Part shown: positions 1 through 7,122 of the stretch, one piece after another
How positions within the stretch are numbered: position 1 is the stretch's first letter
Layout: each line of letters starts with the position of its first letter
Source: CAZMGD01 sp964565705
Lineage (GTDB): Bacteria > Actinomycetota > Acidimicrobiia > Acidimicrobiales > Ilumatobacteraceae
Length of the DNA: 24,782 nt
Reading direction: 5' to 3'
NCBI GenBank assembly: GCA_964565705.1
Contig: CAZMGD010000059.1
Location: forward strand, 1 to 24,782
The notes under the pieces: generated by a model
Seen by the model: only the letters and a program-made list of their open reading frames with translations
What the model was told of the DNA's origin: nothing
Database searches by the model: none
Program-made: the position numbers and the translations under genes

Positions 1-1204
1 CAGGCCCACACATCGCGTAGAGCCCGGCGCCGTAGGCCTTGCGGACGATGACGGAGATCTTGGGCACGGTGGCCTCCGTGACGGCGGTGATCATCTTGGC
101 GCCGTGGCGGATGATCCCGTCGCGCTCGACCTGGGTGCCGATCATGAAGCCGGGCACGTCGGCGAGGAACAGCAGCGGGATGTTGTAGGCGTCGCACATC
201 CAGACGAACCGGGCGGCCTTGTCGGCGGAGTCGCCGAACAGCACGCCGCCTTTGTGCATGGGGTTGTTGGCGACGACACCGACGACGTGGCCGTCGAGCC
301 GGGCGAGGGTGGTGATCAGCTCGGGGGCGAACAGCGCCTTGAGCTCGAACGACGTGTCGGCGTCGACGATGCCCTCGATCACGCGGTGCATGTCGTAGCC
401 GGCGGCCTCCTCGGCGGGGAGGTCGCCGCGGTCGAGGGTGCGCGCCGGCGGCTCCGAGGCCAGGGGTTCGGGGGAGCGGCGCCAGGAGTCGGGCAGGTAC
501 GAGAACAGCGTTCGTGCCTGCTCGATCGCGTCGGCGTCGTCGACCGCGAGGTTGTCACCACAGCCCGACACCGTGGCGTGCATGCGGGCGCCACCCATCT
601 CCTCGAGCGTCACGCGCTCGCCGATCACCTCCTCGGCCATGCGCGGCGAACCGAGGTACATCGACGCGTTGCCCTCGACCATGATCACGACGTCGCAGAA
701 CGCCGGGATGTAGGCGCCTCCGGCCGCCGAGGGGCCGAACAGGCAGCAGACCTGGGGCACCTTCCCCGACAGCTTGATCTGGTTGGAGAAGATCCGGCCC
801 GCGCCGCGCCGTCCCGGGAACAGCTCGACCTGATCGGTGATGCGGGCGCCGGCGGAGTCGATGAACCAGAACAGCGGCACCTCGTGACGCAGCGCGTACT
901 CGGTCGCGCGCACGATCTTCTCGACCGTGCGCGCACCCCACGAGCCGGCCTTGACGGTGGGGTCGTTGGCGACGACGTACACCGCACGACCATCGACGCG
1001 GCCGATGCCGGTCACGACGCCATCGGCGGGCAGGTCGGCGGCCATCGTGTTGGCCAGCAGCCCGTCCTCGACGAAGGATCCCTCGTCGACCAGCAGGGCG
1101 ATGCGATCGCGCACGAAGAGCTTGCCCTGACGCGCCAGCTTCTCCGCCTCCCGTGCCAGGTTCCCGGCCAACGCCCGCGCCGTGCGGTCCTCCTGCTCGC
1201 TCAT
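1..1204 (-). CDS. Acyl-CoA carboxylase, carboxyltransferase (beta) subunit, 3'-truncated by window edge
   Basis: The protein starts MSEQEDRTARALAGNLAREA and continues for about 401 residues to the left edge, so its C-terminus is missing. It has the carboxyltransferase fold of propionyl-/methylcrotonyl-type acyl-CoA carboxylases. Visible motifs are an acyl-CoA-binding SAGARITDQVE segment, the oxyanion-hole GPSAAGGAYIPA segment and, late in the sequence, NNPMHKGGVLF and DVPGFMIGTQVE. The family transfers CO2 from carboxybiotin to an acyl-CoA and works with a biotinylated alpha subunit, which could lie just beyond the left edge. The ATG overlaps the stop of the upstream acyl-CoA dehydrogenase (ATGA at 1201-1204), so the two are one translationally coupled unit. 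Pairing with a dehydrogenase suggests branched-chain acyl-CoA (leucine/isoleucine-like) catabolism, but the substrate cannot be read from the sequence. Confidence 0.9.
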   Translation of the reverse strand, partial: MSEQEDRTARALAGNLAREAEKLARQGKLFVRDRIALLVDEGSFVEDGLLANTMAADLPADGVVTGIGRVDGRAVYVVANDPTVKAGSWGARTVEKIVRATEYALRHEVPLFWFIDSAGARITDQVELFPGRRGAGRIFSNQIKLSGKVPQVCCLFGPSAAGGAYIPAFCDVVIMVEGNASMYLGSPRMAEEVIGERVTLEEMGGARMHATVSGCGDNLAVDDADAIEQARTLFSYLPDSWRRSPEPLASEPPARTLDRGDLPAEEAAGYDMHRVIEGIVDADTSFELKALFAPELITTLARLDGHVVGVVANNPMHKGGVLFGDSADKAARFVWMCDAYNIPLLFLADVPGFMIGTQVERDGIIRHGAKMITAVTEATVPKISVIVRKAYGAGLYAMCGP

Positions 1205-2337
1205 CCGACGGGGAGTCCGAGGCCGCGGGAGATGATCAGGCGCTGGATCTCGCTCGTACCCTCGCCGATCTCGAGGATCTTGGCGTCGCGGTAGAAGCGG
1301 GCCACCGGCGTCTCCTCCATGAACCCGGATCCGCCGAACACCTGGGTCGCGACCCGCGTCGCCGTGACCGCGGTCTCCGTGCTGTAGAGCTTGGCCATCG
1401 CCGCAGCCTGCTTGAACGGCCGGCCCTGATCCTTCAGCCGGGCCGCCTGATACGTGAGGTTGCGACTGTTCTCGACGGCCACCGCGACGTCGGCGAGCTG
1501 GAACGCCAGACCTTGGAAGCGGCCGATCGGCCCACCGAACGCCTGGCGCTCCTTGGCGTAGTCCACGGCCAGATCCAAGCACGCCTGGGCGCAGCCGACC
1601 GCCAGCGCCGAGATCGCGATGCGGCCGTCGTCGAGGATCGCGAGGAAGTTCCGCAGCCCGGCGCCCGGTTCGCCCAACAGCGAGTCGCTCGCCACCCGGC
1701 ACTCCTGCAGCGTCAACCCGTGCGTGTCGCTCGCATGCCAGCCCAACTTGCGGTACGACGGCTCGACGATCAGGCCCGGCGTACCCGCCGGAACCACGAA
1801 CGCGCTGATGCCCTCCTCCGTCCGCGCCGTCACCGTGACGATCGAGGTGATCGCCGTCCCCGAGTTCGTGATGAACGACTTCGCCCCGTCGATCACCCAC
1901 TCGTCGCCATCGCGCGCGGCCCGGGTGCGAGTGGCGCCGGCGTCGCTGCCGGCGTCGGGCTCGGTCAGCCCGAACGCGCCCAGCCGCGTGCCGGCCACGA
2001 GGTCGGGCAGCCAACGCCGCTTCTGCTCGTCCGAACCGAACGAATGGATCGGGTTCGCGCCCAACCCGACACCCGCCGACAGCGTGATGCCCAGCGACTG
2101 GCTCACCACACCGATCTCCTCGATCGCGATGCACAACGACGTGAAGTCGCCGTCGCTGCCACCCCAAGCGTCGGGGAACACGATCCCGAACAGACCCAGC
2201 TCCGCCATCGCCGACACCGCCTCCAACGGCAACTCCCCGGACGCCTCCCACCGCTCCACGTTCGGCGCCAGCTCGCGCCGAGCGAAGTCGCGCACCACAG
2301 CTCGGAACGCGTCGTGCTCCTCGCTGAACTCGGCCAT
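1201..2337 (-). CDS. Acyl-CoA dehydrogenase (FadE family)
   Basis: A 378-residue flavoprotein of normal length for the family. It starts MAEFSEEHDAFRAVVRDFAR. The central part has FGLTEPDAGSDAGATRTRA and WVIDGAKSFITNSG, the FAD/substrate-binding signatures. The C-terminal part has YAKERQAFGGPIGRFQGLAF, QVFGGSGF and ILEIGEGTSEIQR; the E of EIGEGTSE is in the region of the catalytic base of short- and branched-chain enzymes. The reaction is alpha,beta-dehydrogenation of an acyl-CoA, passing electrons to ETF. An upstream in-frame extension exists but runs into the divergent gene and lacks homology. The chosen ATG lies 5 nt after a TACCGT -10-like element (2343-2348), so it is probably leaderless. 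The stop overlaps the carboxylase start by 4 nt. Isovaleryl- or 2-methylbutyryl-CoA are plausible substrates, by context only. Confidence 0.93.
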   Translation of the reverse strand: MAEFSEEHDAFRAVVRDFARRELAPNVERWEASGELPLEAVSAMAELGLFGIVFPDAWGGSDGDFTSLCIAIEEIGVVSQSLGITLSAGVGLGANPIHSFGSDEQKRRWLPDLVAGTRLGAFGLTEPDAGSDAGATRTRAARDGDEWVIDGAKSFITNSGTAITSIVTVTARTEEGISAFVVPAGTPGLIVEPSYRKLGWHASDTHGLTLQECRVASDSLLGEPGAGLRNFLAILDDGRIAISALAVGCAQACLDLAVDYAKERQAFGGPIGRFQGLAFQLADVAVAVENSRNLTYQAARLKDQGRPFKQAAAMAKLYSTETAVTATRVATQVFGGSGFMEETPVARFYRDAKILEIGEGTSEIQRLIISRGLGLPVG

Positions 2338-2342
2338 GCCCC

Positions 2343-2369
2343 ACGGTAGCGAGCCGGGCCGCTTACGGT
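2343..2369. promoter_or_regulatory. Back-to-back leaderless promoters for the dehydrogenase and SDR genes
   Basis: The 40-bp gap between two divergent start codons contains TACCGT on the minus strand (2348-2343, 5 nt before the dehydrogenase ATG) and TACGGT on the plus strand (2364-2369, 8 nt before the SDR ATG). The expected -35 region of the SDR promoter (about 2341-2346) overlaps the -10 of the other promoter. No good -35 consensus is visible for either. Confidence 0.5.
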
Positions 2370-2377
2370 GAGCGGTC

Positions 2378-3127
2378 ATGAGCAACGACCTCGACGGCCG
2401 GCGGATCCTGATCGTGGGCGCATCGTCGGGCATCGGCCGGTCACTCGGGATGCAGGCGGCGTCGGCCGGCGCGGGGGTCGCGTTCGCCGCCCGGCGCTCC
2501 GAGCTGGTCGAGTCCGCAGCAGCCGAGGCGGGGGGATCGAGCGTCGGCCTCGTCGCCGACGTGCGCGATCCGGGCGCGTGCGAGGCGCTCGTCGAGGCGG
2601 CGGCGGAGGCGCTCGGTGGCCTGGACGACGTCGTGTACTCGACCGCGATCGACCTGCTGACGCGCTTGACCGACGCCGACGCCGCGACGTGGGCCGACAC
2701 GTTCGCCACCAACGTGACGGGCGCCGCGCTGATCACCACCGCGGCGTTGCCGCACCTGCGAGCCAACGGCGGGCGGGCCGTGTACATCTCGGCGTCGTCG
2801 GTCGATCGACCGCTGCCGGGCATGGGCGTGTACGCGTCGAGCAAGGCCGCGCTGGAGACGATGGTGAAGGCGTGGCAGGCCGAGCACCCTGACGTCTGCT
2901 TCGCGCTGGCCCGCGTCGGCTCGGCGCTCGGCACCGACGTGACCGCGTCGTGGGATCGCGAGCTCCTGGTCGAGCTGTCGGGGGGATGGAACGCACTGGG
3001 ATACGTGCACGACAACGGTCCCGGCGGCCCGATGACGGTCGACCAGGCGGCCGCGGCCGTGCTCGGCGTGCTCACGTCGCCGGTCTGGCTGCGCGAGATC
3101 ACGGCCGTGTCGCGTCCGGCGACCTAG
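2378..3127 (+). CDS. Short-chain dehydrogenase/reductase (SDR)
   Basis: A 249-residue classical SDR. The N-terminal Rossmann glycine motif GASSGIG is at residues 14-20. ADVRD (60-64) follows the adenine-binding strand. The catalytic set is a Ser at about 140-141 (YISASS), Tyr152 and Lys156 (YASSK). The usual NAG motif is replaced by STAID around residue 88, which is a deviation. It is an NAD(P)-dependent oxidoreductase of unknown substrate. It is divergent from the acyl-CoA dehydrogenase and may act on the same acyl-CoA pathway, but this rests only on proximity. No ribosome binding site is visible, and a TACGGT -10-like element 8 nt before the ATG suggests a leaderless or nearly leaderless message. 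Its stop codon overlaps the -10 of the next gene. Confidence 0.92.
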   Translation: MSNDLDGRRILIVGASSGIGRSLGMQAASAGAGVAFAARRSELVESAAAEAGGSSVGLVADVRDPGACEALVEAAAEALGGLDDVVYSTAIDLLTRLTDADAATWADTFATNVTGAALITTAALPHLRANGGRAVYISASSVDRPLPGMGVYASSKAALETMVKAWQAEHPDVCFALARVGSALGTDVTASWDRELLVELSGGWNALGYVHDNGPGGPMTVDQAAAAVLGVLTSPVWLREITAVSRPAT

Positions 3128-3130
3128 TGT
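3125..3130 (+). promoter_or_regulatory. Leaderless -10 element of the Cys4 zinc protein gene
   Basis: TAGTGT lies exactly 6 nt before the ATG at 3137 and overlaps the SDR stop codon. The last base of the hexamer is the first base of the 16-bp palindrome 3130-3145, so that palindrome would cover the transcription start. Confidence 0.45.
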
Positions 3131-3145
3131 TTCGTCATGACGAAA
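3130..3145. repeat. 16-bp perfect palindrome, copy 1 (candidate operator over the start codon)
   Basis: TTTCGTCATGACGAAA is its own reverse complement. It contains the start codon (3137-3139) of the Cys4 protein gene and covers the expected transcription start, the usual place for a repressor site. An identical copy lies at 3528-3543 over the stop codon of the same gene. Counting 15 further bases on the right, the two copies match at 26 of 31 positions. Confidence 0.75.
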
Positions 3146-3538
3146 GAGGTGAGCGACGCGGATCGTGGAGGAGCGGAGCCGCGGCGGTGCCGCTGGTGCC
3201 GCAAGGTCATCGTCCAGACCCAGCGCACCGGCCGGCCCCGCGAGTTCTGCAGCCAGGCGTGTCGCCAGTGGGACTGGGTGTCGGCGCAGCGGTCGCACGC
3301 TTCGAACCTCGGGCCCGACGAGTTGATCATCCGCCGAGCCGATCTCGACGCGCTGCGCGACGACCTGTACGTGCTCGCGTGCGCGGTCGAGGACGTCGAG
3401 CGCGATCTGGCCACCGACCGAGGCACGCCGACCGCTGCCGACGTGCGCGAGCACCTCGACTGGCTGCTCGACGCGGCGAGACCGCTGCGCGACCGTGAGA
3501 TCGCCGCACCCATCACCCATCCCGACCTTTCGTCATGA
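3137..3538 (+). CDS. Small Cys4 zinc-ribbon-like protein of unknown function
   Basis: A 133-residue soluble protein. Cys18, Cys21, Cys38 and Cys42 form a CxxC-x16-CxxxC zinc-binding pattern (RRCRWCRKVIVQ then PREFCSQACRQW), like the small zinc-finger segments with CSQACR found in actinobacterial hypothetical proteins. After residue 60 the sequence is acidic and looks helical, with no signal peptide or membrane segment. I do not recognise the full-length family. The ATG sits inside a 16-bp palindrome and 6 nt after TAGTGT, so the message is probably leaderless and possibly repressed at that site. The stop codon lies within the second copy of the same palindrome, where ATGA also opens a 17-codon frame (3535-3588). 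A nucleic-acid-binding or autoregulatory role is plausible, but this is inference. Confidence 0.8.
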   Translation: MTKEVSDADRGGAEPRRCRWCRKVIVQTQRTGRPREFCSQACRQWDWVSAQRSHASNLGPDELIIRRADLDALRDDLYVLACAVEDVERDLATDRGTPTAADVREHLDWLLDAARPLRDREIAAPITHPDLSS

Positions 3539-3543
3539 CGAAA
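3528..3543. repeat. 16-bp perfect palindrome, copy 2 (over the stop codon)
   Basis: Identical to 3130-3145. It contains the TGA (3536-3538) of the Cys4 gene and an overlapping ATG (3535-3537). That ATG opens a frame reading MTKQVGGPFHREPGYRR and ending with TAA at 3586-3588, which resembles the true N-terminus MTKEVSDA. The copy therefore looks like a duplicated start region or a second operator. Confidence 0.75.
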
Positions 3544-3577
3544 CAGGTTGGCGGCCCGTTCCATCGAGAGCCTGGTT

Positions 3578-3605
3578 ACCGCCGATAATCCTCGTTATGT
3601 CAGGT
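3578..3605 (+). other. Candidate chromosomal dif site (XerC/XerD recombination)
   Basis: The 28 bp divide as ACCGCCGATAA (XerC-like arm), TCCTCG (central hexamer) and TTATGTCAGGT (XerD-like arm). The geometry is 11-6-11 with inverted ATAA/TTAT inner ends, as in E. coli dif (arms GGTGCGCATAA and TTATGTTAAAT). CGATAA and TTATGTCA also fit my recollection of actinobacterial dif sites. It lies in an intergenic gap (3539-3713) that otherwise holds only a weak inverted repeat, TGTCA-6-TGACA at 3655-3670. No integrase or mobile gene is adjacent, so the chromosome terminus is likelier than an integrated element. Confidence 0.55.
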
Positions 3606-3713
3606 GAGGTGATCCCTGGCCGGCCGGCACGGATCGGCGTAGGTGGCAAGGTGGTGTCAAGACGGTGACAACCGGCCGGCGGGCGTTCGGTGTCGGCCAG
3701 GATGTGCGGCCAC

Positions 3714-5930
3714 ATGGCGACGCTGAACGGCGAGCTGGCGCCTCTTCGTACGTGGCTGGCGACGGCCGCCCTGATGATCCTGGTCGCGGTCGGCGCGGTC
3801 GGCCACACGGCCGGCGCGCTGGTGCACGACCAGTTGCTGCAACCGCCGGTGTACGAGCGCGCCCTGCGGGACACCGACGCCGCCAGCCGTGTCTACAGCG
3901 AGGTGCTGGCGGACCCCGAGGTGCGCGCCGCGACCGACCGGTTGCTCGGCAACCTGACGATCGCGGGCCGGCCCGACACCGGATCTCTGACGATCGCCGT
4001 CGCCCGGTCCGCGCTCCCGCCGGCCCGGCTGCACGACCTCGCCGCGCAGGCGATCCGCGACGTGCTCGCCTACGTGCGCGGGGACACGCCGATGCTGAGC
4101 GCCGACGTGTCCCTGTCGCTCGTCGTCGCTCGCCTGGATCAGACGGTCGACGACCAGTTGCGCCAGATGCTCGCGCGGACCGCGACGAGGGTGCTCGACG
4201 ATCTGGCCTCCTACGAGGCGGCGGTCCGCGCGTTCGCTGACGACCTGGCAGCGGGTGTGGTGCCGGCAGCGATCCCCGTCGTCGGTGGCCGAACCGTCAC
4301 CGACGAGCAGATCGTGGGCGTGATCGAGGCTGCCGGGCAGCTCGGCCTCCCTGAGACGGTGCGCGATCGGGTGATCGCGGCCGTCCACGACGGTGACGAC
4401 CGTGACGCGCTGGTCGCCGCCGCGTCGGTCTTCGTCCAGCGTCACCTCGAGCGCCTGCTGGCCGACCTCCTGCACGACGGGGGTGGGCGCATCGATCTCG
4501 TCGACGCGATCGGCGAGGCAGCCGGGCAGCCGCAACGTCGGGCGGTCGCCGAGCTGAACTCGATGCGCGGCGCCGTGCGGTACCTGCCGCCGTGGACCGC
4601 CGCGGTGTCCACGGTCCTGCTGGGTGGGGGCGTCGTGGGGATCGGATGGATCCACCGTCGCCGACCGTTGCGGGCGTCGGGCGTGATCGGAGCCGCGCTC
4701 GTGCTGGCTGGCGGGTTGACGGCGTTCGTCCTCCAGGTGGTGTCGCGCGCGTTCGGCTCGCCACTGGCCGCGCTTGCTGGGACTCGCGGGCGGTCGGTGC
4801 TTCCTGCGGCTGTTCGCGACCTCCTCGCCGACCTCGACGCCTCGGTGCGCGCGACGCTGCGCGCTGGAGTGACCCGCGACGTGCGCGCGCTCGTGGTCGC
4901 CGGATCGGTGCTGGCGCTGGTCGCCGCCGCACCCGCGATCGTGTCCGCACTTCGCCGAGCCCGCCCCCGGGTGTTCGAGGCTGCCCTCGCCGCGTCCTTC
5001 GTCCTGATGCTCCTCGGCCTGTCCTGGCGTGCGCCAGCCGAGCCCGCCGACGCCGCTCGCCTCTGCAACGGGGCCGCCGCGCTGTGTGACCGGCCGTATG
5101 ACCAGGTGGTGTTCCCGGCGACGCACAACTCGATGTCGAGCTCGGACGTCGTGCGCGTGTGGCCGCAGCACGACGGCGGTCTGCAGGCGCAACTGGAGGC
5201 CGGGATCCGGGCGCTGCTGGTCGACACCAAGTACTGGCGGCCAGCCGACGGCGGCGATCTCGCGTCGCTCGACGCCGCGCTCCCGGTCGACGTGTCGGCG
5301 TTGCTGCGAACCGTCATCGGTGCGGGCCCCGCAGCGAGCGACGGCACGTATCTCTGCCACAGCCGCTGCGACTACGGAGCGGTCCCTCTCCTCGATGCAC
5401 TCACCGACGTGCGGGCGTTCCTCGACGCGCATCCCGACGAGGTCGTGACCCTGATCATCCAGAACGGGATCACCGCCGACGACACCGAGGCCGCGTTCGA
5501 GGCGGCTGGCCTCGGGGGGTACCTCTACGATCGCTCTCCCGGCGATGGCTGGCCCACCCTGGGCGAGCTGATCGACCGATCCCAGCGACTCGTGGTGATC
5601 GCCGAACGCGACCGCGGGCCGGACTGGTACCACGACGGGCGCGAGCTGCTCACGGACACCTCGTTCGACGTCGGTGCGATCGACGGCTTCTCGTGCGAGC
5701 TCGGCAGAGGTCGGCCCGATGCTCCCCTGCTGCTGCTCAACCACTGGATCAGCCGCGAGGTACCCGACCGCGCCGACGCGGTCGCGGTGAACCAGCCCGA
5801 CGTGATCGTCGATCGCGCACGCGGGTGCGAAGCCATGCTCGGTCGCCTACCGACGTTCGTCGCCGTCGACTTCTACGGCCTCGGAGATGTGGTGGGCGCG
5901 GCGGCCATGCTGAACGGCGTCCAGCGATAG
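3714..5930 (+). CDS. Multi-pass membrane protein with C-terminal PI-PLC-like phosphodiesterase domain
   Basis: About 738 residues. One membrane segment lies near residues 9-30, then a hydrophilic, probably extracytoplasmic, region rich in acidic and helical stretches to about 290. Four more membrane segments follow near 293-312, 323-343, 391-412 and 420-438. The rest resembles the PI-PLC X-like TIM barrel: VVFPATHNSM with His471, GIRALLVDTKYW at about 497-508, and YLCHSRC with His549 followed by LLDALTDVRAFLDAHPDEVVTLII. The two histidines match the general acid/base pair of bacterial PI-PLC. The position of the family's usual Arg after GIR..D looks replaced (DTK). The substrate is unknown. 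The start is uncertain: GTG 3690 and ATG 3702 are in frame, and ATG 3714 was chosen because CAGGA at 3698-3702 could serve as its ribosome binding site. Confidence 0.8.
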   Translation: MATLNGELAPLRTWLATAALMILVAVGAVGHTAGALVHDQLLQPPVYERALRDTDAASRVYSEVLADPEVRAATDRLLGNLTIAGRPDTGSLTIAVARSALPPARLHDLAAQAIRDVLAYVRGDTPMLSADVSLSLVVARLDQTVDDQLRQMLARTATRVLDDLASYEAAVRAFADDLAAGVVPAAIPVVGGRTVTDEQIVGVIEAAGQLGLPETVRDRVIAAVHDGDDRDALVAAASVFVQRHLERLLADLLHDGGGRIDLVDAIGEAAGQPQRRAVAELNSMRGAVRYLPPWTAAVSTVLLGGGVVGIGWIHRRRPLRASGVIGAALVLAGGLTAFVLQVVSRAFGSPLAALAGTRGRSVLPAAVRDLLADLDASVRATLRAGVTRDVRALVVAGSVLALVAAAPAIVSALRRARPRVFEAALAASFVLMLLGLSWRAPAEPADAARLCNGAAALCDRPYDQVVFPATHNSMSSSDVVRVWPQHDGGLQAQLEAGIRALLVDTKYWRPADGGDLASLDAALPVDVSALLRTVIGAGPAASDGTYLCHSRCDYGAVPLLDALTDVRAFLDAHPDEVVTLIIQNGITADDTEAAFEAAGLGGYLYDRSPGDGWPTLGELIDRSQRLVVIAERDRGPDWYHDGRELLTDTSFDVGAIDGFSCELGRGRPDAPLLLLNHWISREVPDRADAVAVNQPDVIVDRARGCEAMLGRLPTFVAVDFYGLGDVVGAAAMLNGVQR

Positions 5931-5934
5931 ATCC

Positions 5935-5963
5935 TTGTATCCATACATGGAAATTGGTACGGT
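5935..5963 (+). promoter_or_regulatory. Sigma70-type promoter of the nitronate monooxygenase gene
   Basis: TTGTAT (5935-5940), a 17-nt spacer and TACGGT (5958-5963), then 6 nt to the ATG at 5970. This is the clearest full promoter in the window and predicts a leaderless transcript. Confidence 0.65.
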
Positions 5964-5969
5964 GCGGGC

Positions 5970-7103
5970 ATGCGCACTCCGATCTGTGAGCGCCTGGGGA
6001 TCGAGTTCCCGGTGTTCGCCTTCAGCCACTGCCGGGACGTCATCGCCGCGGTCACCAACGCCGGCGGGTTCGGCGTGCTCGGGGCCCTGGCCTTCGAGCC
6101 CGACCGGCTCGAGATCGAGCTCGACTGGATCGACGAGCACGTCCACGCCAAGCCCTACGGCGTCGACTTCGCGATGCCCGCCAAGTACGTCGGGAAGGGC
6201 GGCGGGGAGGAGGCGACGCCCGAGTACCTCGCCTCGCTGATCCCCGAGGAGCACCGCGCGTTCGTCGCCAAGGTGCTCGACGAGGCGGGCATCCCTCCCC
6301 TGCCCGCGGATCACGAGCAGCGGCCGCGCAAGGCCGCCGGGCTGAACGTCGACGCAGAGGGTCCCGGTCAGATCGAGGTCTGCCTCGCCCACCCGAACGT
6401 GAAGATGATCGTCAACGCGCTCGGGCCGCCACCGGCCTACGTGGTCGAGCGGGCCCACGACGCCGGCCTGCTCGTCGGCGCGCTGTCCGGCAGCAAGCAG
6501 CACGCCGAGCGCAACGTGGCGATCGGCGTCGACGTGATCGTCGCCCAGGGCACCGAAGCCGGTGGCCACTGCGGCGAGATCTCGACGATGGTGCTCGTTC
6601 CCCAGATCGTCGACGCCGTGCCCGACCACATCCCGGTGCTCGCCGCAGGGGGCATCGCCGACGGCCGGCAGATGGCCGCCGCCATGGCGCTCGGTGCCCA
6701 GGGTGTGTGGACCGGCTCGGTCTGGCTGCTGACCCAGGAGGCCGACATGTATCCCGAGGTCACCGAGAACCTGCTCGCCGCAGCGTCGAGCGACGCGATC
6801 CGTTCGCGCACTATGACCGGCAAGCCGGCTCGCCAGCTGCGCACGAAGTGGACCGAGGCATGGGATCGCGATGACGCCCCCGCTCCCCTGCCGATGCCGC
6901 TGCAGGGCCTGCTGTACGGGGAGGCAGCGGCCCGCTTCTCCCGCGTCCACTCGAAGGACTTCGGCGGCCACCCCGTCGGGCAGATCGTCGGCAGCATCGA
7001 CCGCGTGAAGCCCGCCCGCCAGGTGGTGCTGGATATGGTCGAGCAGTGGATCACGACGGTGGAGGGTCTCGAGCAGCTGATGGAGGCCGACGCGAACACC
7101 TGA
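5970..7103 (+). CDS. Nitronate monooxygenase-family FMN enzyme (2-nitropropane dioxygenase-like)
   Basis: A 377-residue TIM-barrel flavoprotein. The N-terminus has the family's RTPICERLGIEFPVF and AGGFGVLGA segments. The FMN/catalytic motif GTEAGGHCG lies at residues 194-202, and His200 matches the catalytic His of class I nitronate monooxygenases. The phosphate-binding AAGGIADG (225-232) and ALGAQGVWTGS (240-250) follow. There is an insert of about 60 residues near 70-130 relative to short members, with a Gly/Glu-rich KGGGEE stretch. Members oxidise alkyl nitronates such as propionate 3-nitronate, but many homologues have other flavin-dependent roles, so the substrate is not certain. It is transcribed from its own leaderless promoter and is not clearly in an operon with its neighbours. 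Confidence 0.88.
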   Translation: MRTPICERLGIEFPVFAFSHCRDVIAAVTNAGGFGVLGALAFEPDRLEIELDWIDEHVHAKPYGVDFAMPAKYVGKGGGEEATPEYLASLIPEEHRAFVAKVLDEAGIPPLPADHEQRPRKAAGLNVDAEGPGQIEVCLAHPNVKMIVNALGPPPAYVVERAHDAGLLVGALSGSKQHAERNVAIGVDVIVAQGTEAGGHCGEISTMVLVPQIVDAVPDHIPVLAAGGIADGRQMAAAMALGAQGVWTGSVWLLTQEADMYPEVTENLLAAASSDAIRSRTMTGKPARQLRTKWTEAWDRDDAPAPLPMPLQGLLYGEAAARFSRVHSKDFGGHPVGQIVGSIDRVKPARQVVLDMVEQWITTVEGLEQLMEADANT

Positions 7104-7110
7104 TCGCGGC

Positions 7111-7116
7111 CATGAT
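7111..7116 (+). promoter_or_regulatory. Possible leaderless -10 of the acyltransferase gene
   Basis: CATGAT keeps the A at position 2 and the T at position 6 of the -10 consensus and lies exactly 6 nt before the ATG at 7123, the same spacing as several other genes here. No ribosome binding site is visible. The evidence is weak on its own. Confidence 0.3.
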
Positions 7117-7122
7117 GGGCCG

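Noticed and set aside
2338..3102. N-terminal extension of the acyl-CoA dehydrogenase frame (about 255 extra codons)
   Set aside because: It runs antisense through the SDR gene and has Ser/Ala/Thr/Arg-rich shadow composition. The family starts at MAEFSEEHDAF.
3130..3543. Insertion sequence or integron cassette bounded by the 16-bp palindromes
   Set aside because: No transposase or integrase, no clear target duplication, and each copy is itself a palindrome, not one half of an inverted pair. Kept only as one possible reading in the findings.
3655..3670. TGTCA-6-TGACA inverted repeat before the PI-PLC-like gene as an operator
   Set aside because: Arms of 5 bp are too short to support a site without comparison to other genomes.
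3657..5744. Long open frame (about 695 codons) on the minus strand, opposite the PI-PLC-like gene
   Set aside because: High GC content removes stop codons in the complementary frames. The translation is Arg/His/Gly/Asp-rich and shows no domain, while the plus strand has clear motifs.
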